A DNA stretch of 55,146 nucleotides from Phenylobacterium sp. RIFCSPHIGHO2_01_FULL_69_31 (GTDB taxonomy: Bacteria > Pseudomonadota > Alphaproteobacteria > Caulobacterales > Caulobacteraceae). Of this stretch, positions 1 to 7,385 are shown piece by piece. Position numbers and translations under genes: made by a program. The notes beneath the pieces were generated by a model, which saw nothing but the letters and a program-made list of their open reading frames with translations, had not been told where the DNA came from and did no database searches. Position 1 is the stretch's first letter, and every line of letters starts with the position of its first letter. Where the stretch lies: assembly GCF_001824475.1 (NCBI RefSeq), contig NZ_MHXN01000006.1, positions 138,026 through 193,171 on the forward strand. The letters are read 5' to 3'.

Positions 1-255
1 GCTTCGCAAGGGAGGTAAAAGTCTCCAGCGGGTCGAGCGCAGTCGTCGACCCGGCGGCCATAAGCGGACGTCGCCACCGCCCGAGAAGGGGGCACGGGCG
101 TTCGCTTTCCCCTGACCGTCCATACATGACGGAAGTGCAGGCAGGCCGGGTTCCGCCGCGCTCCGCTCTAGGTCCGCCGAGGAACGGCGCGATTCCGAGA
201 GGAACGCTCCTCCGCAAGCGCCGGCCAGCGGCCTGCCCGTGCGCAGGCGGCGACG

Positions 256-423
256 CTAGGGCGCGGCGCCGCTTGCCGGAGCCCTTGCGGTGCAATCGAG
301 GCCTGCCCTGGCGGTGTTGCTCGCTTGGCACCGTCCCTCATGGAGGCGGGTCAAGACCGTGACGACGGTGGTCACCGCTACGATCGCCAGCGCGACGATC
401 GCAATGAGCTGACTCCGGTCCAC
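256..423 (-). CDS. Possible small single-pass membrane protein
   Basis: A 55-residue frame starting at GTG 423 with a GGGAG-like ribosome site about seven bases upstream. Residues 5-25 form one uninterrupted hydrophobic stretch rich in A, V, I and T, bounded by charged residues, which is what a transmembrane helix looks like; the remaining 30 residues are polar and alanine-rich. I do not recognise a family. The region around it is otherwise gene-poor, so a real small membrane peptide is possible, but chance hydrophobic frames also occur in GC-rich DNA. Confidence 0.25.
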   Translation of the reverse strand: MDRSQLIAIVALAIVAVTTVVTVLTRLHEGRCQASNTARAGLDCTARAPASGAAP

Positions 424-745
424 ATCGCTCTCCCACACCCCACGCAATTGTGCGGGGTGTCGCCTAGAGGATGCAATGGGGACGCCCGGGCCGTATCCGC
501 GGAGTTCGCGCCGACGCGAACGGTGCGGTTTCTGGCCGTCTTCTCTGGTTTTGCCCGGTTTGAAGGACAACCGGCGACGCGGGTACTGGTGGTTCAGGAA
601 CTGAAGGACTGGCGGCCCGGTGTCGTCGAGTGTTTCGGTCAGTTCCGCAGCGAGACGCTTTTCGTCCGGGACGGGGCGATCCTCGGCCTGGAACGCGCCG
701 GGTTCACGCACCGGCGGCTGGAGCTTGGCGGCTGGACCTTCTTCG

Positions 746-853
746 CGCCTTGATCCCGCCGCTTGAGCCCGTCGCGCGAACACGCGGCCCCTCGGGCCGT
801 GCGCCGGCTCTCCGAGTTCCATTCCAACGTGGACGCCCAGGCGTGGCGGACCC
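746..853 (+). pseudogene. Degenerate copy of the 5' end of the VTT-domain gene
   Basis: This stretch closely matches 4660-4754, the promoter-proximal DNA and first 17 or so codons of the TVP38/TMEM64-like gene starting at 4703. From 770 to 853 I count about seven substitutions and one two-base deletion in 84 bases. The deletion removes the ATG (GGATG becomes GTG), and similarity stops abruptly after 853, so the copy cannot make the protein. It sits on the far side of the GNAT-RTX-RTX block from the intact gene, in the same orientation. This suggests a partial duplication, or insertion of the block at a duplicated site. Confidence 0.7.
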
Positions 854-936
854 GTGAAAGTCTCGCCCCTAGTCGCAGATCACGCCTGCTCGCCCGCAGG
901 CTGAATGGCGGGAGCCCGAGGTCCGCACCGCCCGGC

Positions 937-1467
937 TCACGATCCTCCGAGGATCGCCGTGATCGGCCGGCTCATCCACCGCGCCTCCGGGCCGTAGGTG
1001 GCGAGCTTGGCGGCGAGGGGCGGGGGCGCTGTAGCTTCGCGGAAGCCCAAGGCGCTCCAGTAGGGGGCGGCGCCCTCGACGGCGATCAGTTCGGTGCGGG
1101 TGAGGCCGTCGCGGGCGGCCTCGTCGAAGGCGCGCTGGACGAGTTTGCGGCCGATCCCGAGGCCGCGGCCGGCGGGCGAGACGGCGAGGTCCTGGATGTA
1201 GAGCACCTGGCTGGGCGCGTCGGTTACGACGGCGCCCAGGGGCGGCGGCGCCTGGGCCGGCCAGCCGTGGGCGATGAGGTAGGCGACCAGCTCGCCGTCT
1301 CGTGTGGCGGCCTGGCTGTACGCGGCCGCAAGGCGAAGGCGGCTGGCGAACATGGGTTCGCCTTCCTGCAGCGCCGGGTGGTAGGCCGCAGCTTCGATCC
1401 GGAGCATCGCGGGGACGTCCGAGAGGGCCAGCGGGCGGATCGAAATGGCGGCCGTTTCGTCGGTCAT
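937..1467 (-). CDS. GNAT family N-acetyltransferase
   Basis: A 176-residue GCN5-related acetyltransferase that would transfer an acetyl group from acetyl-CoA to an unknown amine. Residues 8-20 resemble the GNAT N-terminal strand (IRPLALSDVPAML). A beta-4 strand YIQDLAVSP is followed by the acetyl-CoA pyrophosphate loop GRGLGIGRKLV, and the late motif APYWSALGFRE matches the C-terminal GNAT signature. Length is typical. It lies just downstream of the RTX gene starting at 3152, on the same strand with a 62-base gap, so the two could be co-transcribed. Substrate cannot be told from sequence. The last codons contain a perfect 8-bp inverted repeat (940-956). Confidence 0.88.
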   Translation of the reverse strand: MTDETAAISIRPLALSDVPAMLRIEAAAYHPALQEGEPMFASRLRLAAAYSQAATRDGELVAYLIAHGWPAQAPPPLGAVVTDAPSQVLYIQDLAVSPAGRGLGIGRKLVQRAFDEAARDGLTRTELIAVEGAAPYWSALGFREATAPPPLAAKLATYGPEARWMSRPITAILGGS

Positions 1468-1529
1468 ATCCGTGCTGTCCCGGCCGTGCGGTCCTCCTGC
1501 ACGTCGTGCCGGGGATGCGCCGCCGAAGG

Positions 1530-3152
1530 CTAGACGAAGTTGTCGATCGAGATGTCGGCGAGGGAGCGGCCGACCAGGAGGAGCGGCTCGGCCGCGAAGC
1601 CGCTGATGTTGAACGAAGAGAACAGCACCACGTCGGCGCCGACCTGGACGGCCACGACGGCGTTGGCGCCAAGATATTCGTTCTGGCTGAAGGCGGTCGC
1701 GAGGTCGGGGGCCGTTCGCTCGCTGTATTGCATCGCCGCGCGGGAGATCCTCTCGACCTCGATACGGTCGCTGGTGGTCCAGTCGAGAATCCGGTCGATC
1801 TGGCCCGCAAGCCGTTGCGAGGCGAAGCTTTCGAATTCGAAGGTGTCGGAGCCGCTGCCGCCGATCATGACGTCGAGGCCGGCCCGGGGACTGATCCGGT
1901 CGTCCCCGGCGCCGCCGTCCAGCGTGTCGGAGCCCTGGCCGGCAAGACCGTCATTGCCGTTCTCGCCGCGCAGAAGGCTGCGGCTGCCGGACTGTGTCAG
2001 CATGAAATCGTCGCCGTCGCCGCCGTTGGCGGTGACCGCGCCCGTGCCCAGTTGCAGGTTGTCGGCGCCGGCGCCGCCCTCGACCAGCTTGTCCCCGGCC
2101 CGGTCGGCATAGATGGTGTCGTTTCCAGCGCCTCCTCGGATGGTCTCGCTGCTGTCGGAGAAGGTGATGATGTCGTCGTCGCCGTCGCCGCCGTCGATCG
2201 TATGCCGCCCCTGTTCGGCGCGGATGACATCGTTCCCAGCATCGCCAGCCAGCAGGACGTTGGAGGCGCTGGTCGAGAGGCTGTCGTCGCCCTCGCCGCC
2301 ATGCATCTCGTCGCCGGCGCCTGCAATGAGGGTGTCGCGGCCCGCGTCGCCGAAGCCCAGGTCCGTCGCTGCGCCCCCGCCCGCGATGAAGTCGTCGCCG
2401 TCGTCGCCATGGATCTGGGACAGGCCGAATGTCGCCTGGGACAGCACGCGGTCGTTGCCGGCGCCGGCCGAAATGAGCGTGGAGACGTTGGCGGAGTCGG
2501 CGGTCGTGATGGTGTCGGCGCCGTCCTCGCCGAATACGTCGCCGCCGCCCCGGACGGTGATGACGTCGTCGCCGAGGTTGCCGTTCAGGAAGTCGCTGGC
2601 GCCGGCGTCGCCGTCGATCGTGTCGGCGCCCTGGCCGCCGAGGAGGGTGTCGCGCCCTGCGCCGCCCAGCACGGCGTCGTCCCCCTTGTTTCCCTGGGCG
2701 AAGTTCGCGCCGGCGCCGGTCAAGATCCGGTCGTTGTCCTGGCCGCCGTAGATGGCGTCGGCGCCGGCCCCGCCGGACAAGGTGTCGGTCCCCATGTTGC
2801 CCTGGAGCAGGTCATCGCCGCCGCCGGTGTCGATGGAGTCGTCGCCAGCGCCCGCATAGGCCGCGTCGTGCGTCGTGCTGTCCGCCGCCAAGGCGAACGT
2901 GTTGGCCTGGCTGTCTCCGATGAAGAGGCGGGAGCCGTCCGCCAGCGTCAGCCTGCCGCCGAGGCTGACCGCGGTCAGCGCGGGCCCGAAGACCACCGAC
3001 CGTTCGCCGAAGACGAGCGTGATGGTGGCGTTGTCGGCGGCATAGAGGACGGTGGCGAGACGGGCTGGGCCGCCCGCCAGCGTCAGGGTGTCGCTCGCCG
3101 CGATCGCCAGCGCCTGCTCCGCCGTGATCGTCTCGAATGCGTAGGTCGCCAC
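1530..3152 (-). CDS. RTX-like calcium-binding protein (paralog 1)
   Basis: A roughly 540-residue acidic protein built from hemolysin-type repeats. Residues 1-90 form a beta-rich N-terminal region shared with the next gene. From about 95 to 445 run many nonapeptides of the GGxGxDxI type, interleaved with a QGNxGDD variant. The final 90 residues end in VGRSLADISIDNFV, nearly identical to the paralog and suitable as an uncleaved type I secretion signal. There is no N-terminal signal peptide. I chose GTG 3152 rather than TTG 3164 because it matches the paralog's ATG and has GGGGGA just upstream. Family knowledge: such repeats bind Ca2+ and fold outside the cell. Its export system is not in the window, and its role (toxin, adhesin, surface layer or enzyme carrier) is unknown. 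Confidence 0.85.
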   Translation of the reverse strand: MATYAFETITAEQALAIAASDTLTLAGGPARLATVLYAADNATITLVFGERSVVFGPALTAVSLGGRLTLADGSRLFIGDSQANTFALAADSTTHDAAYAGAGDDSIDTGGGDDLLQGNMGTDTLSGGAGADAIYGGQDNDRILTGAGANFAQGNKGDDAVLGGAGRDTLLGGQGADTIDGDAGASDFLNGNLGDDVITVRGGGDVFGEDGADTITTADSANVSTLISAGAGNDRVLSQATFGLSQIHGDDGDDFIAGGGAATDLGFGDAGRDTLIAGAGDEMHGGEGDDSLSTSASNVLLAGDAGNDVIRAEQGRHTIDGGDGDDDIITFSDSSETIRGGAGNDTIYADRAGDKLVEGGAGADNLQLGTGAVTANGGDGDDFMLTQSGSRSLLRGENGNDGLAGQGSDTLDGGAGDDRISPRAGLDVMIGGSGSDTFEFESFASQRLAGQIDRILDWTTSDRIEVERISRAAMQYSERTAPDLATAFSQNEYLGANAVVAVQVGADVVLFSSFNISGFAAEPLLLVGRSLADISIDNFV

Positions 3153-3235
3153 AAGATCCCCCAAGAAGCGCGCCTGCGTCGCACGCTGGGGGACGCTGAC
3201 AGAACAAACTCTACCGTGACGCTATCGCGAGCCGC
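3153..3235 (-). promoter_or_regulatory. Upstream region shared by both RTX genes, copy 1
   Basis: About 70 bases immediately upstream of the first RTX gene closely match the DNA upstream of the second RTX gene (4561-4640), with only scattered substitutions and small indels. Conserved elements include the GGGGGAT ribosome site, a GCGTGCGACGCAGGC stretch, and GTTTGTT followed by TGTCAGCG. Conservation of non-coding DNA along with both gene ends points to tandem duplication with the control region kept, and suggests joint regulation. I cannot assign -35 and -10 elements securely. Confidence 0.6.
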
Positions 3236-3264
3236 GCCTGGTTGCCACCCGCCGGCGCGCGGGT

Positions 3265-4560
3265 TCAGACGAAGTTGTCGGCCGAGATGTCGGCGAGGGA
3301 GCGGCCGACCAGCATGGTGATGCTGTGGATCGCCGCGCCCGCGCTGGCGTCCCCGAACACGATCACGTCCTGGCCCACCTGGATCGCCATGGCCTCGGTC
3401 TGGCCTGCGCCGATCTCCGCCTGGGCCGTGGAGAGCGCGGCAGCGAAGTCGGCCGCCGTGCCCTCGGCGAACGCCGTCCCGATGTCGGTGCGGAGCTGGA
3501 TGCGGTCGGCGGACGTCCAGTCGCCGATGCGGTCGGCGGCGGCAAGGGTGAGCGAAGAGGTGGCGCCGTCCTGAATGAACGTGTCGGCGCCACTGCCGCC
3601 GTTCAGGCTGTCGGCGCCGGTCCCGCCGCGGATGCGATCGTCGGCGTCGCTCGCCTGAATGGTGTCGTTACCGGCGCCGCCGTCGATGGTGGCGCTGTAC
3701 AGGACCGGGCTGCCGAGGTTGCGGATGATTTGAATCACGTCCGCGCCGTCGCCGCCGTCGAGCTGACTGCGGGTGCTCGTGTGAGCCCTGAGCGTGTCGT
3801 TTCCGCCGTCTCCCCACGCGGAGTACAGGGCTGAGCTCGATGTTCCCATCTGAATGGTGTCGTCGCCATCGCCGCCCCAAGCGGTCGTGTCGACGACCCC
3901 GGAGAGGGAGATGAAGTCGTTCCCGCCTTCGCCGAGCAGTTGGCCGCCGCCCGTGATCTGGTCGTCACCCAAATTGCCATTGATGAAGTCGGGCGTGTCG
4001 CCGTTCCCGTAGATCAGGTCGTTCCCCTGTCCGCCGAGCAGGGTGTCCCCGGCCGCGTCGCCCTGGATCGTATCGTTGCCCTTGTTGCCCTGCATGAACT
4101 GACCCTTGATCGGGTCGGCCCCCCCTCCGATGAGCGAGAGGTGGTCGTTGCCCTGGCCGCCGTACATCGTGTTGGCGGCGAGAGACCAGGCGCTTATCCG
4201 GTCGTCCCCTTGGTTGCCCTGGATGAACCATTCGCCCTTGCTGCCCGTCAGGGTGTCGGCGCCATCGCCGCCGTACATGGCCCCGGTGGAAATGCCCGTG
4301 CCAGCGTTCCGAGTGTCGGCATCGGCTCTGCCGACGAACAGCTTTGATCCGTCGGGGAACTGGAGCCGACTGACGGTCGACGGGAAGTAGGAGCCGAACA
4401 CGACAGTCTGCGCGCCGATCGTGACGGAGAAGGTCCCGTCCTGGAGGTAGAGGACCGTGGTGGTCTTGGCGGAGCTGCCGGTGGGGAGCGTGACGCTGTC
4501 CGCACTGCCGAACGCCAGCGCCTGAGCCGGCGTAATGTCAGCGAAAGTATAGGTCGCCAT
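3265..4560 (-). CDS. RTX-like calcium-binding protein (paralog 2)
   Basis: A 431-residue relative of the gene at 1530-3152 with the same plan: an N-terminal region of about 90 residues starting MATYTFADITPAQAL, then hemolysin-type repeats from about 95 to 330 with GGxGxD and QGNxGND variants, then a C-terminal region ending VGRSLADISADNFV. The repeat region is shorter and less regular than in paralog 1. It starts at ATG 4560 behind a GGGGGATTAG ribosome site. No signal peptide is present; type I secretion through the C-terminus is inferred. The two genes are tandem on the minus strand, 112 bases apart, each with its own copy of the upstream region. Confidence 0.85.
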   Translation of the reverse strand: MATYTFADITPAQALAFGSADSVTLPTGSSAKTTTVLYLQDGTFSVTIGAQTVVFGSYFPSTVSRLQFPDGSKLFVGRADADTRNAGTGISTGAMYGGDGADTLTGSKGEWFIQGNQGDDRISAWSLAANTMYGGQGNDHLSLIGGGADPIKGQFMQGNKGNDTIQGDAAGDTLLGGQGNDLIYGNGDTPDFINGNLGDDQITGGGQLLGEGGNDFISLSGVVDTTAWGGDGDDTIQMGTSSSALYSAWGDGGNDTLRAHTSTRSQLDGGDGADVIQIIRNLGSPVLYSATIDGGAGNDTIQASDADDRIRGGTGADSLNGGSGADTFIQDGATSSLTLAAADRIGDWTSADRIQLRTDIGTAFAEGTAADFAAALSTAQAEIGAGQTEAMAIQVGQDVIVFGDASAGAAIHSITMLVGRSLADISADNFV

Positions 4561-4640
4561 CTAATCCCCCAAACGTGCCTGCGTCGCACGCTAGGGACGC
4601 TGACAAAACAAACTCCACCGTGGCGATAACCCGAGAGCGC
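4561..4640 (-). promoter_or_regulatory. Upstream region shared by both RTX genes, copy 2
   Basis: Counterpart of 3153-3235. It contains the same order of elements ahead of the second RTX start: GTTTGTT, TGTCAGCG, a GC-rich stretch with a short inverted repeat (CGTGC ... GCACG), and GGGGGATTAG directly before ATG 4560. Beyond about 4640 the two copies diverge, and the start-proximal DNA of the divergent VTT gene begins. Confidence 0.6.
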
Positions 4641-4702
4641 TCGCCGCGCTAGCCCGTCCTTGCCTTGACCCCGCCGCGCGAACACGCGACCCCTCGGGCC
4701 GG

Positions 4703-5410
4703 ATGCGCCGGCTCTTCGACTTCCTCTCCAACATGGACGCCCAGGCGTGGCGGACGCTGCTGGTCTCGTTCGTGCTGTTCGGCGGGGTGGGGGTGGTGTT
4801 CTTCTTCGGCGCCCAGCTTCTGGGGGTCGACAGCGAGCGGACGCTGGAGGGCTGGCTGGGGGCGGCGCGGGGGCCGTGGTCGCTGCCGGTGGCGGTGGCG
4901 GCGTTCGCGGCCCTGGCCTTCGTGGGCACGCCGCAGATCGTGCTGATCGCGGCCGCCGTGGTGGCGTTCGGGCCCCAGGCGGGGGCGGTCTATAGCTGGA
5001 TCGGGACCATGGTCTCGGCGCTGGTGGGATTCTACCTGGGCCGGGCGGCGGGGGCGCAGACCCTGGCGCGGTTCTCCGGCGAGGGCGTGCAGCGGTTCAT
5101 GCGGCTGGTGGGGGAGAACGGCTTCCTGGCCAGCCTGATCGTGCGGCTGGTGCCGTCGGCGCCGTTCATCGTCGTCAACATGGCGGCCGGCGTGACGCCG
5201 ATGCGGGCGCTGCATTTCGTCGCCGGAACCGGCGTCGGGATCGTGCCGAAGATCGTGCTCACGGCCTATGCCGGCGCCTCGATCGTGGAGATCATGCGCG
5301 GGGAGATCGCCGGCAACTGGCTGACGATCGCCGCTGTGGCGGCCCTGTGGCTGGCCATCGGCTGGTTCGCGCGGCGCTGGCTGCAGCGGCGGGGCGGGAA
5401 CGAGGGGTGA
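4703..5410 (+). CDS. TVP38/TMEM64 (VTT/SNARE-associated) family membrane protein
   Basis: A 235-residue inner-membrane protein of the VTT/DedA-like superfamily. Several hydrophobic segments are visible (about 15-35, 55-100, 155-185, 205-225). The family core runs from the GTPQIVL segment, through SALVGFYLGRAAG, to the basic/proline turn IVRLVPSAPFIVVNMAAG and the FVAGTGVGIVPK motif. Relatives handle lipid scrambling or envelope homeostasis, but no substrate is known for this one. ATG 4703 is used; a weak TTGACC lies upstream. A broken copy of its first codons and leader lies at 746-853, so this locus has taken part in a duplication. Confidence 0.85.
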   Translation: MRRLFDFLSNMDAQAWRTLLVSFVLFGGVGVVFFFGAQLLGVDSERTLEGWLGAARGPWSLPVAVAAFAALAFVGTPQIVLIAAAVVAFGPQAGAVYSWIGTMVSALVGFYLGRAAGAQTLARFSGEGVQRFMRLVGENGFLASLIVRLVPSAPFIVVNMAAGVTPMRALHFVAGTGVGIVPKIVLTAYAGASIVEIMRGEIAGNWLTIAAVAALWLAIGWFARRWLQRRGGNEG

Positions 5411-5419
5411 GGGCGCGCC

Positions 5420-5474
5420 GGCAAGTTCTTGCCGAACGGGCGGCGTAAAGCCGCGCTCCGCGCAAGATGCTTGC
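5420..5474 (+). promoter_or_regulatory. Twin inverted repeats upstream of the leu leader
   Basis: Two near-identical inverted repeats lie 41 bases apart, about four helical turns: GGCAAGTTCTTGCC at 5420-5433 and GCAAGATGCTTGC at 5462-5474. The second overlaps a TTGCCC that could be a -35 element, followed about 15 bases later by TGTAGATG as a poor Caulobacter-like -10. Same-face spacing suits binding by a dimeric regulator. No regulator is identified, and a simple hairpin role is possible. Confidence 0.35.
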
Positions 5475-5506
5475 CCCGGAGCGGCCGTTTCTGTAGATGC
5501 AGCGCC

Positions 5507-5575
5507 ATGCGCACGCGGACGGGCAGCCTGCTTCTTCTCTCGCTGGGGCTTAGCCGCCCCTGGGCGCCTCTCTAG
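5507..5575 (+). CDS. Leucine-rich leader peptide of leuA
   Basis: A 22-codon frame beginning MRTRTGSLLLLSLGL and ending in TAG at 5573-5575. Seven of 22 residues are leucine, six of them at codons 8-15, where ribosome stalling would sense charged tRNA-Leu. It sits 78 bases before leuA on the same strand. This is the arrangement of an attenuator leader peptide: when leucine is scarce the ribosome pauses, and downstream RNA folding changes in favour of leuA expression. The leucine run next to leuA is hard to explain by chance, but translation is not proven. Confidence 0.7.
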   Translation: MRTRTGSLLLLSLGLSRPWAPL

Positions 5576-5653
5576 GCACGCGCATCTTCGCGGCCGGGCG
5601 ACCAGGGGCTCGATCCTCCGTCCCCAGAACGAAACACCGCGAAGAGACCGAAC
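5546..5653 (+). promoter_or_regulatory. leuA leader: Competing RNA stems between leader peptide and leuA
   Basis: Two perfect complementary pairs can form and cannot easily coexist: 5546-5553 (GCCCCTGG) with 5602-5609 (CCAGGGGC), and 5585-5593 (TCTTCGCGG) with 5637-5645 (CCGCGAAGA). The first starts inside the leader peptide, where a stalled ribosome would mask it. The second puts the GAAGA just before the leuA start (ATG 5654) into a helix, so it could hide the ribosome site. No run of T follows either stem. Control could therefore be at translation initiation or by factor-dependent termination, not a classical intrinsic terminator. Folding is inferred by eye. Confidence 0.5.
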
Positions 5654-7234
5654 ATGACCAACCCCACCCCCGCGAACGCCGACACGTCGGGCCGCGACCG
5701 CATCATCGTTTTCGACACCACCATGCGCGACGGCGAGCAGTCGCCCGGCGCCTCCATGTCTCATGACGAGAAGCTGGAGCTGGCCAAGATCCTCGAAGAC
5801 ATGAAGGTCGACGTGATCGAGGCGGGCTTCCCGATCGCCTCGAACGGCGACTTCGAGGCCGTCCGCGCCATCTCCGAGATCGTGACCGAGAGCGTGGTCT
5901 GCGGCCTGGCCCGCGCCGGCATGGCCGACATCGAGCGCTGCGCCGAGGCGATCCGGAAGGCCAAGCGCGGCCGGATCCACACCTTCCTGTCCACCAGCCC
6001 CAGCCACCGCGACCACATCCTGCACGCCAGCCAGGAAGACATCCTGGAGATGATCACCAAGTCGGTGACCCATGCGCGCAATCTGTGCGGCGACGTGGAA
6101 TGGTCGGCCCAGGACGCCACGCGCACCGAGCAGGACTTCCTGCGCCGCTGCGTCGACGCCGCCATCAAGGCGGGCGCCACGACGATCAACCTGCCGGACA
6201 CGGTCGGCTACAGCTATCCCAGCGAATACGCCGAGATGTTCCGCGACATCATCCAGAACGTGGAGAACGCCGACCGGGCGATCTTCTCCACCCACTGCCA
6301 CAACGACCTGGGCCTCGCGGTCGCCAACAGCCTGGCCGGCGTACAGGGCGGCGCGCGGCAGGTGGAGGTGGCGGTCAACGGCATCGGCGAGCGGGCCGGC
6401 AACGCGGCGCTGGAAGAGATCGTCATGGCCCTGCGGGTCCGCGGCGACACGCTGCCCTATTTCACGGGCATCGAGACCCAGCACATCACCCGGGCCAGCC
6501 GCTACGTCTCGGCGATCACCGGCTTCCCGGTGCAGTTCAACAAGGCCATCGTCGGCAAGAACGCCTTCGCCCACGAGAGCGGCATCCACCAGGACGGGAT
6601 GCTGAAGGACCGCGGCACCTACGAGATCATGCAGCCCGAGGACGTGGGGCAGGGTTCCTCGAACCTCGTCATGGGCAAGCACTCCGGCCGCCACGCCTTC
6701 CGCGAGAAGCTGAAGGACCTGGGCTACGAGCTGGGCCAGAACGCGCTGAACGAGGCGTTCCAGCGGTTCAAGGACCTAGCCGACAAGAAGAAGCACGTCT
6801 TCGACGACGACATCATCGCCCTGGTGGACGACGCCCTGGCCAGCAGCGCCGACAAGGTCCAGGTGAAGCACCTGCGGGTGATCGCCGGCACCGAGGGGCC
6901 GCAGGAGGCCTTCCTGACGGTGACCATCGACGGCGTCGAGAAGAGCGCCAACGCCACCGGCGACGGGCCGGTGGACGCGGTGTTCAACGCCATCCATGCG
7001 GTGGTGCCGCACGACGCCATCCTGCGCCTGTTCCAGGTGCATGCGGTGACCGAGGGCACGGACGCCCAGGCGCAGGTCTCGGTCCGGCTCGAGGACGACG
7101 GCCGCATCGCCACCGGCTCGGCCGCGGACACGGACACCCTGACCGCCTCGGCCAAGGCCTATGTGAACGCGCTCAACAACCTCTTCGCCCGCAAGGAGAA
7201 GAGCGCGCCGGGCAAGGTCGCCAGCGGGTTCTGA
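5654..7234 (+). CDS. leuA: 2-isopropylmalate synthase
   Basis: A 526-residue enzyme that condenses acetyl-CoA with 2-oxoisovalerate, the first committed step of leucine synthesis in the cytoplasm. The catalytic TIM-barrel is marked by [16 protein letters not shown] near residue 20 (the common form has TTLRDG), the metal-binding HxH in [16 protein letters not shown] and [14 protein letters not shown]. The segment [15 protein letters not shown] follows in the linker domain. Residues from about 395 form the C-terminal leucine-sensing domain, so feedback inhibition by leucine is expected. Full length. The upstream leucine-rich leader suggests attenuation as a second layer of control. It is not next to other leu genes here. 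Confidence 0.97.
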   Translation: MTNPTPANADTSGRDRIIVFDTTMRDGEQSPGASMSHDEKLELAKILEDMKVDVIEAGFPIASNGDFEAVRAISEIVTESVVCGLARAGMADIERCAEAIRKAKRGRIHTFLSTSPSHRDHILHASQEDILEMITKSVTHARNLCGDVEWSAQDATRTEQDFLRRCVDAAIKAGATTINLPDTVGYSYPSEYAEMFRDIIQNVENADRAIFSTHCHNDLGLAVANSLAGVQGGARQVEVAVNGIGERAGNAALEEIVMALRVRGDTLPYFTGIETQHITRASRYVSAITGFPVQFNKAIVGKNAFAHESGIHQDGMLKDRGTYEIMQPEDVGQGSSNLVMGKHSGRHAFREKLKDLGYELGQNALNEAFQRFKDLADKKKHVFDDDIIALVDDALASSADKVQVKHLRVIAGTEGPQEAFLTVTIDGVEKSANATGDGPVDAVFNAIHAVVPHDAILRLFQVHAVTEGTDAQAQVSVRLEDDGRIATGSAADTDTLTASAKAYVNALNNLFARKEKSAPGKVASGF

Positions 7235-7252
7235 AGCTCCGAGACCCTCGTC

Positions 7253-7380
7253 ATGGCCGGGCCTGTCCCGGCCATCCAGAAACACCTGATCGTCGCGACG
7301 TCGCGCGGGCCGAGCGTCCGCATGGGTCCCGGCTCGGCTTGCGCGGCTTCGCCGCTCCGTTGGCCGGGATGACGGATTTT
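7253..7380. repeat. REP-like intergenic palindromic element
   Basis: A perfect 9-bp hairpin, ATGGCCGGG (7253-7261), loop CCTGT, CCCGGCCAT (7267-7275), followed by GC-rich DNA ending GCCGGGATGACGG. This form of intergenic element (TCATGGCCGGG..CCCGGCCATCC through CCGGGATGACGG) is widespread between genes in alphaproteobacteria as a dispersed repeat. It lies between leuA and the EamA gene. It may also help end or stabilise the leuA transcript. Only one copy was noticed in this window. Confidence 0.6.
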
Positions 7381-7385
7381 ACGGA

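Larger units (their letters stand above)
1..936. other. Mostly non-coding left edge
   Basis: No gene here can be called with confidence. Open frames exist on both strands, but most have the arginine/proline-rich composition of shadow frames in GC-rich DNA. Two things stand out: a short hydrophobic reading frame on the minus strand, and a degenerate copy of the start of the VTT-domain gene found at 4.7 kb; both are listed separately. A plus-strand frame ending at 753 reads plausibly in its last 80 codons, but it has no convincing start and I do not recognise it. It may be a decayed gene. Confidence 0.5.

Noticed and set aside
325..753. 142-codon plus-strand frame as a gene
   Set aside because: Only its last 80 codons look protein-like, there is no credible start, and I recognise no family; mentioned only as possible decayed coding DNA.
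940..956. Perfect 8-bp palindrome CGATCCTC/GAGGATCG as a terminator
   Set aside because: It lies inside the last codons of the GNAT gene with a one-base centre and no T-run; more likely coincidence or a weak element.
1302..3320. Very long plus-strand open frame opposite the first RTX gene
   Set aside because: It is valine/alanine/glycine-biased and is an antisense image of the GGxGxD repeats; the minus strand carries the clear family motifs.
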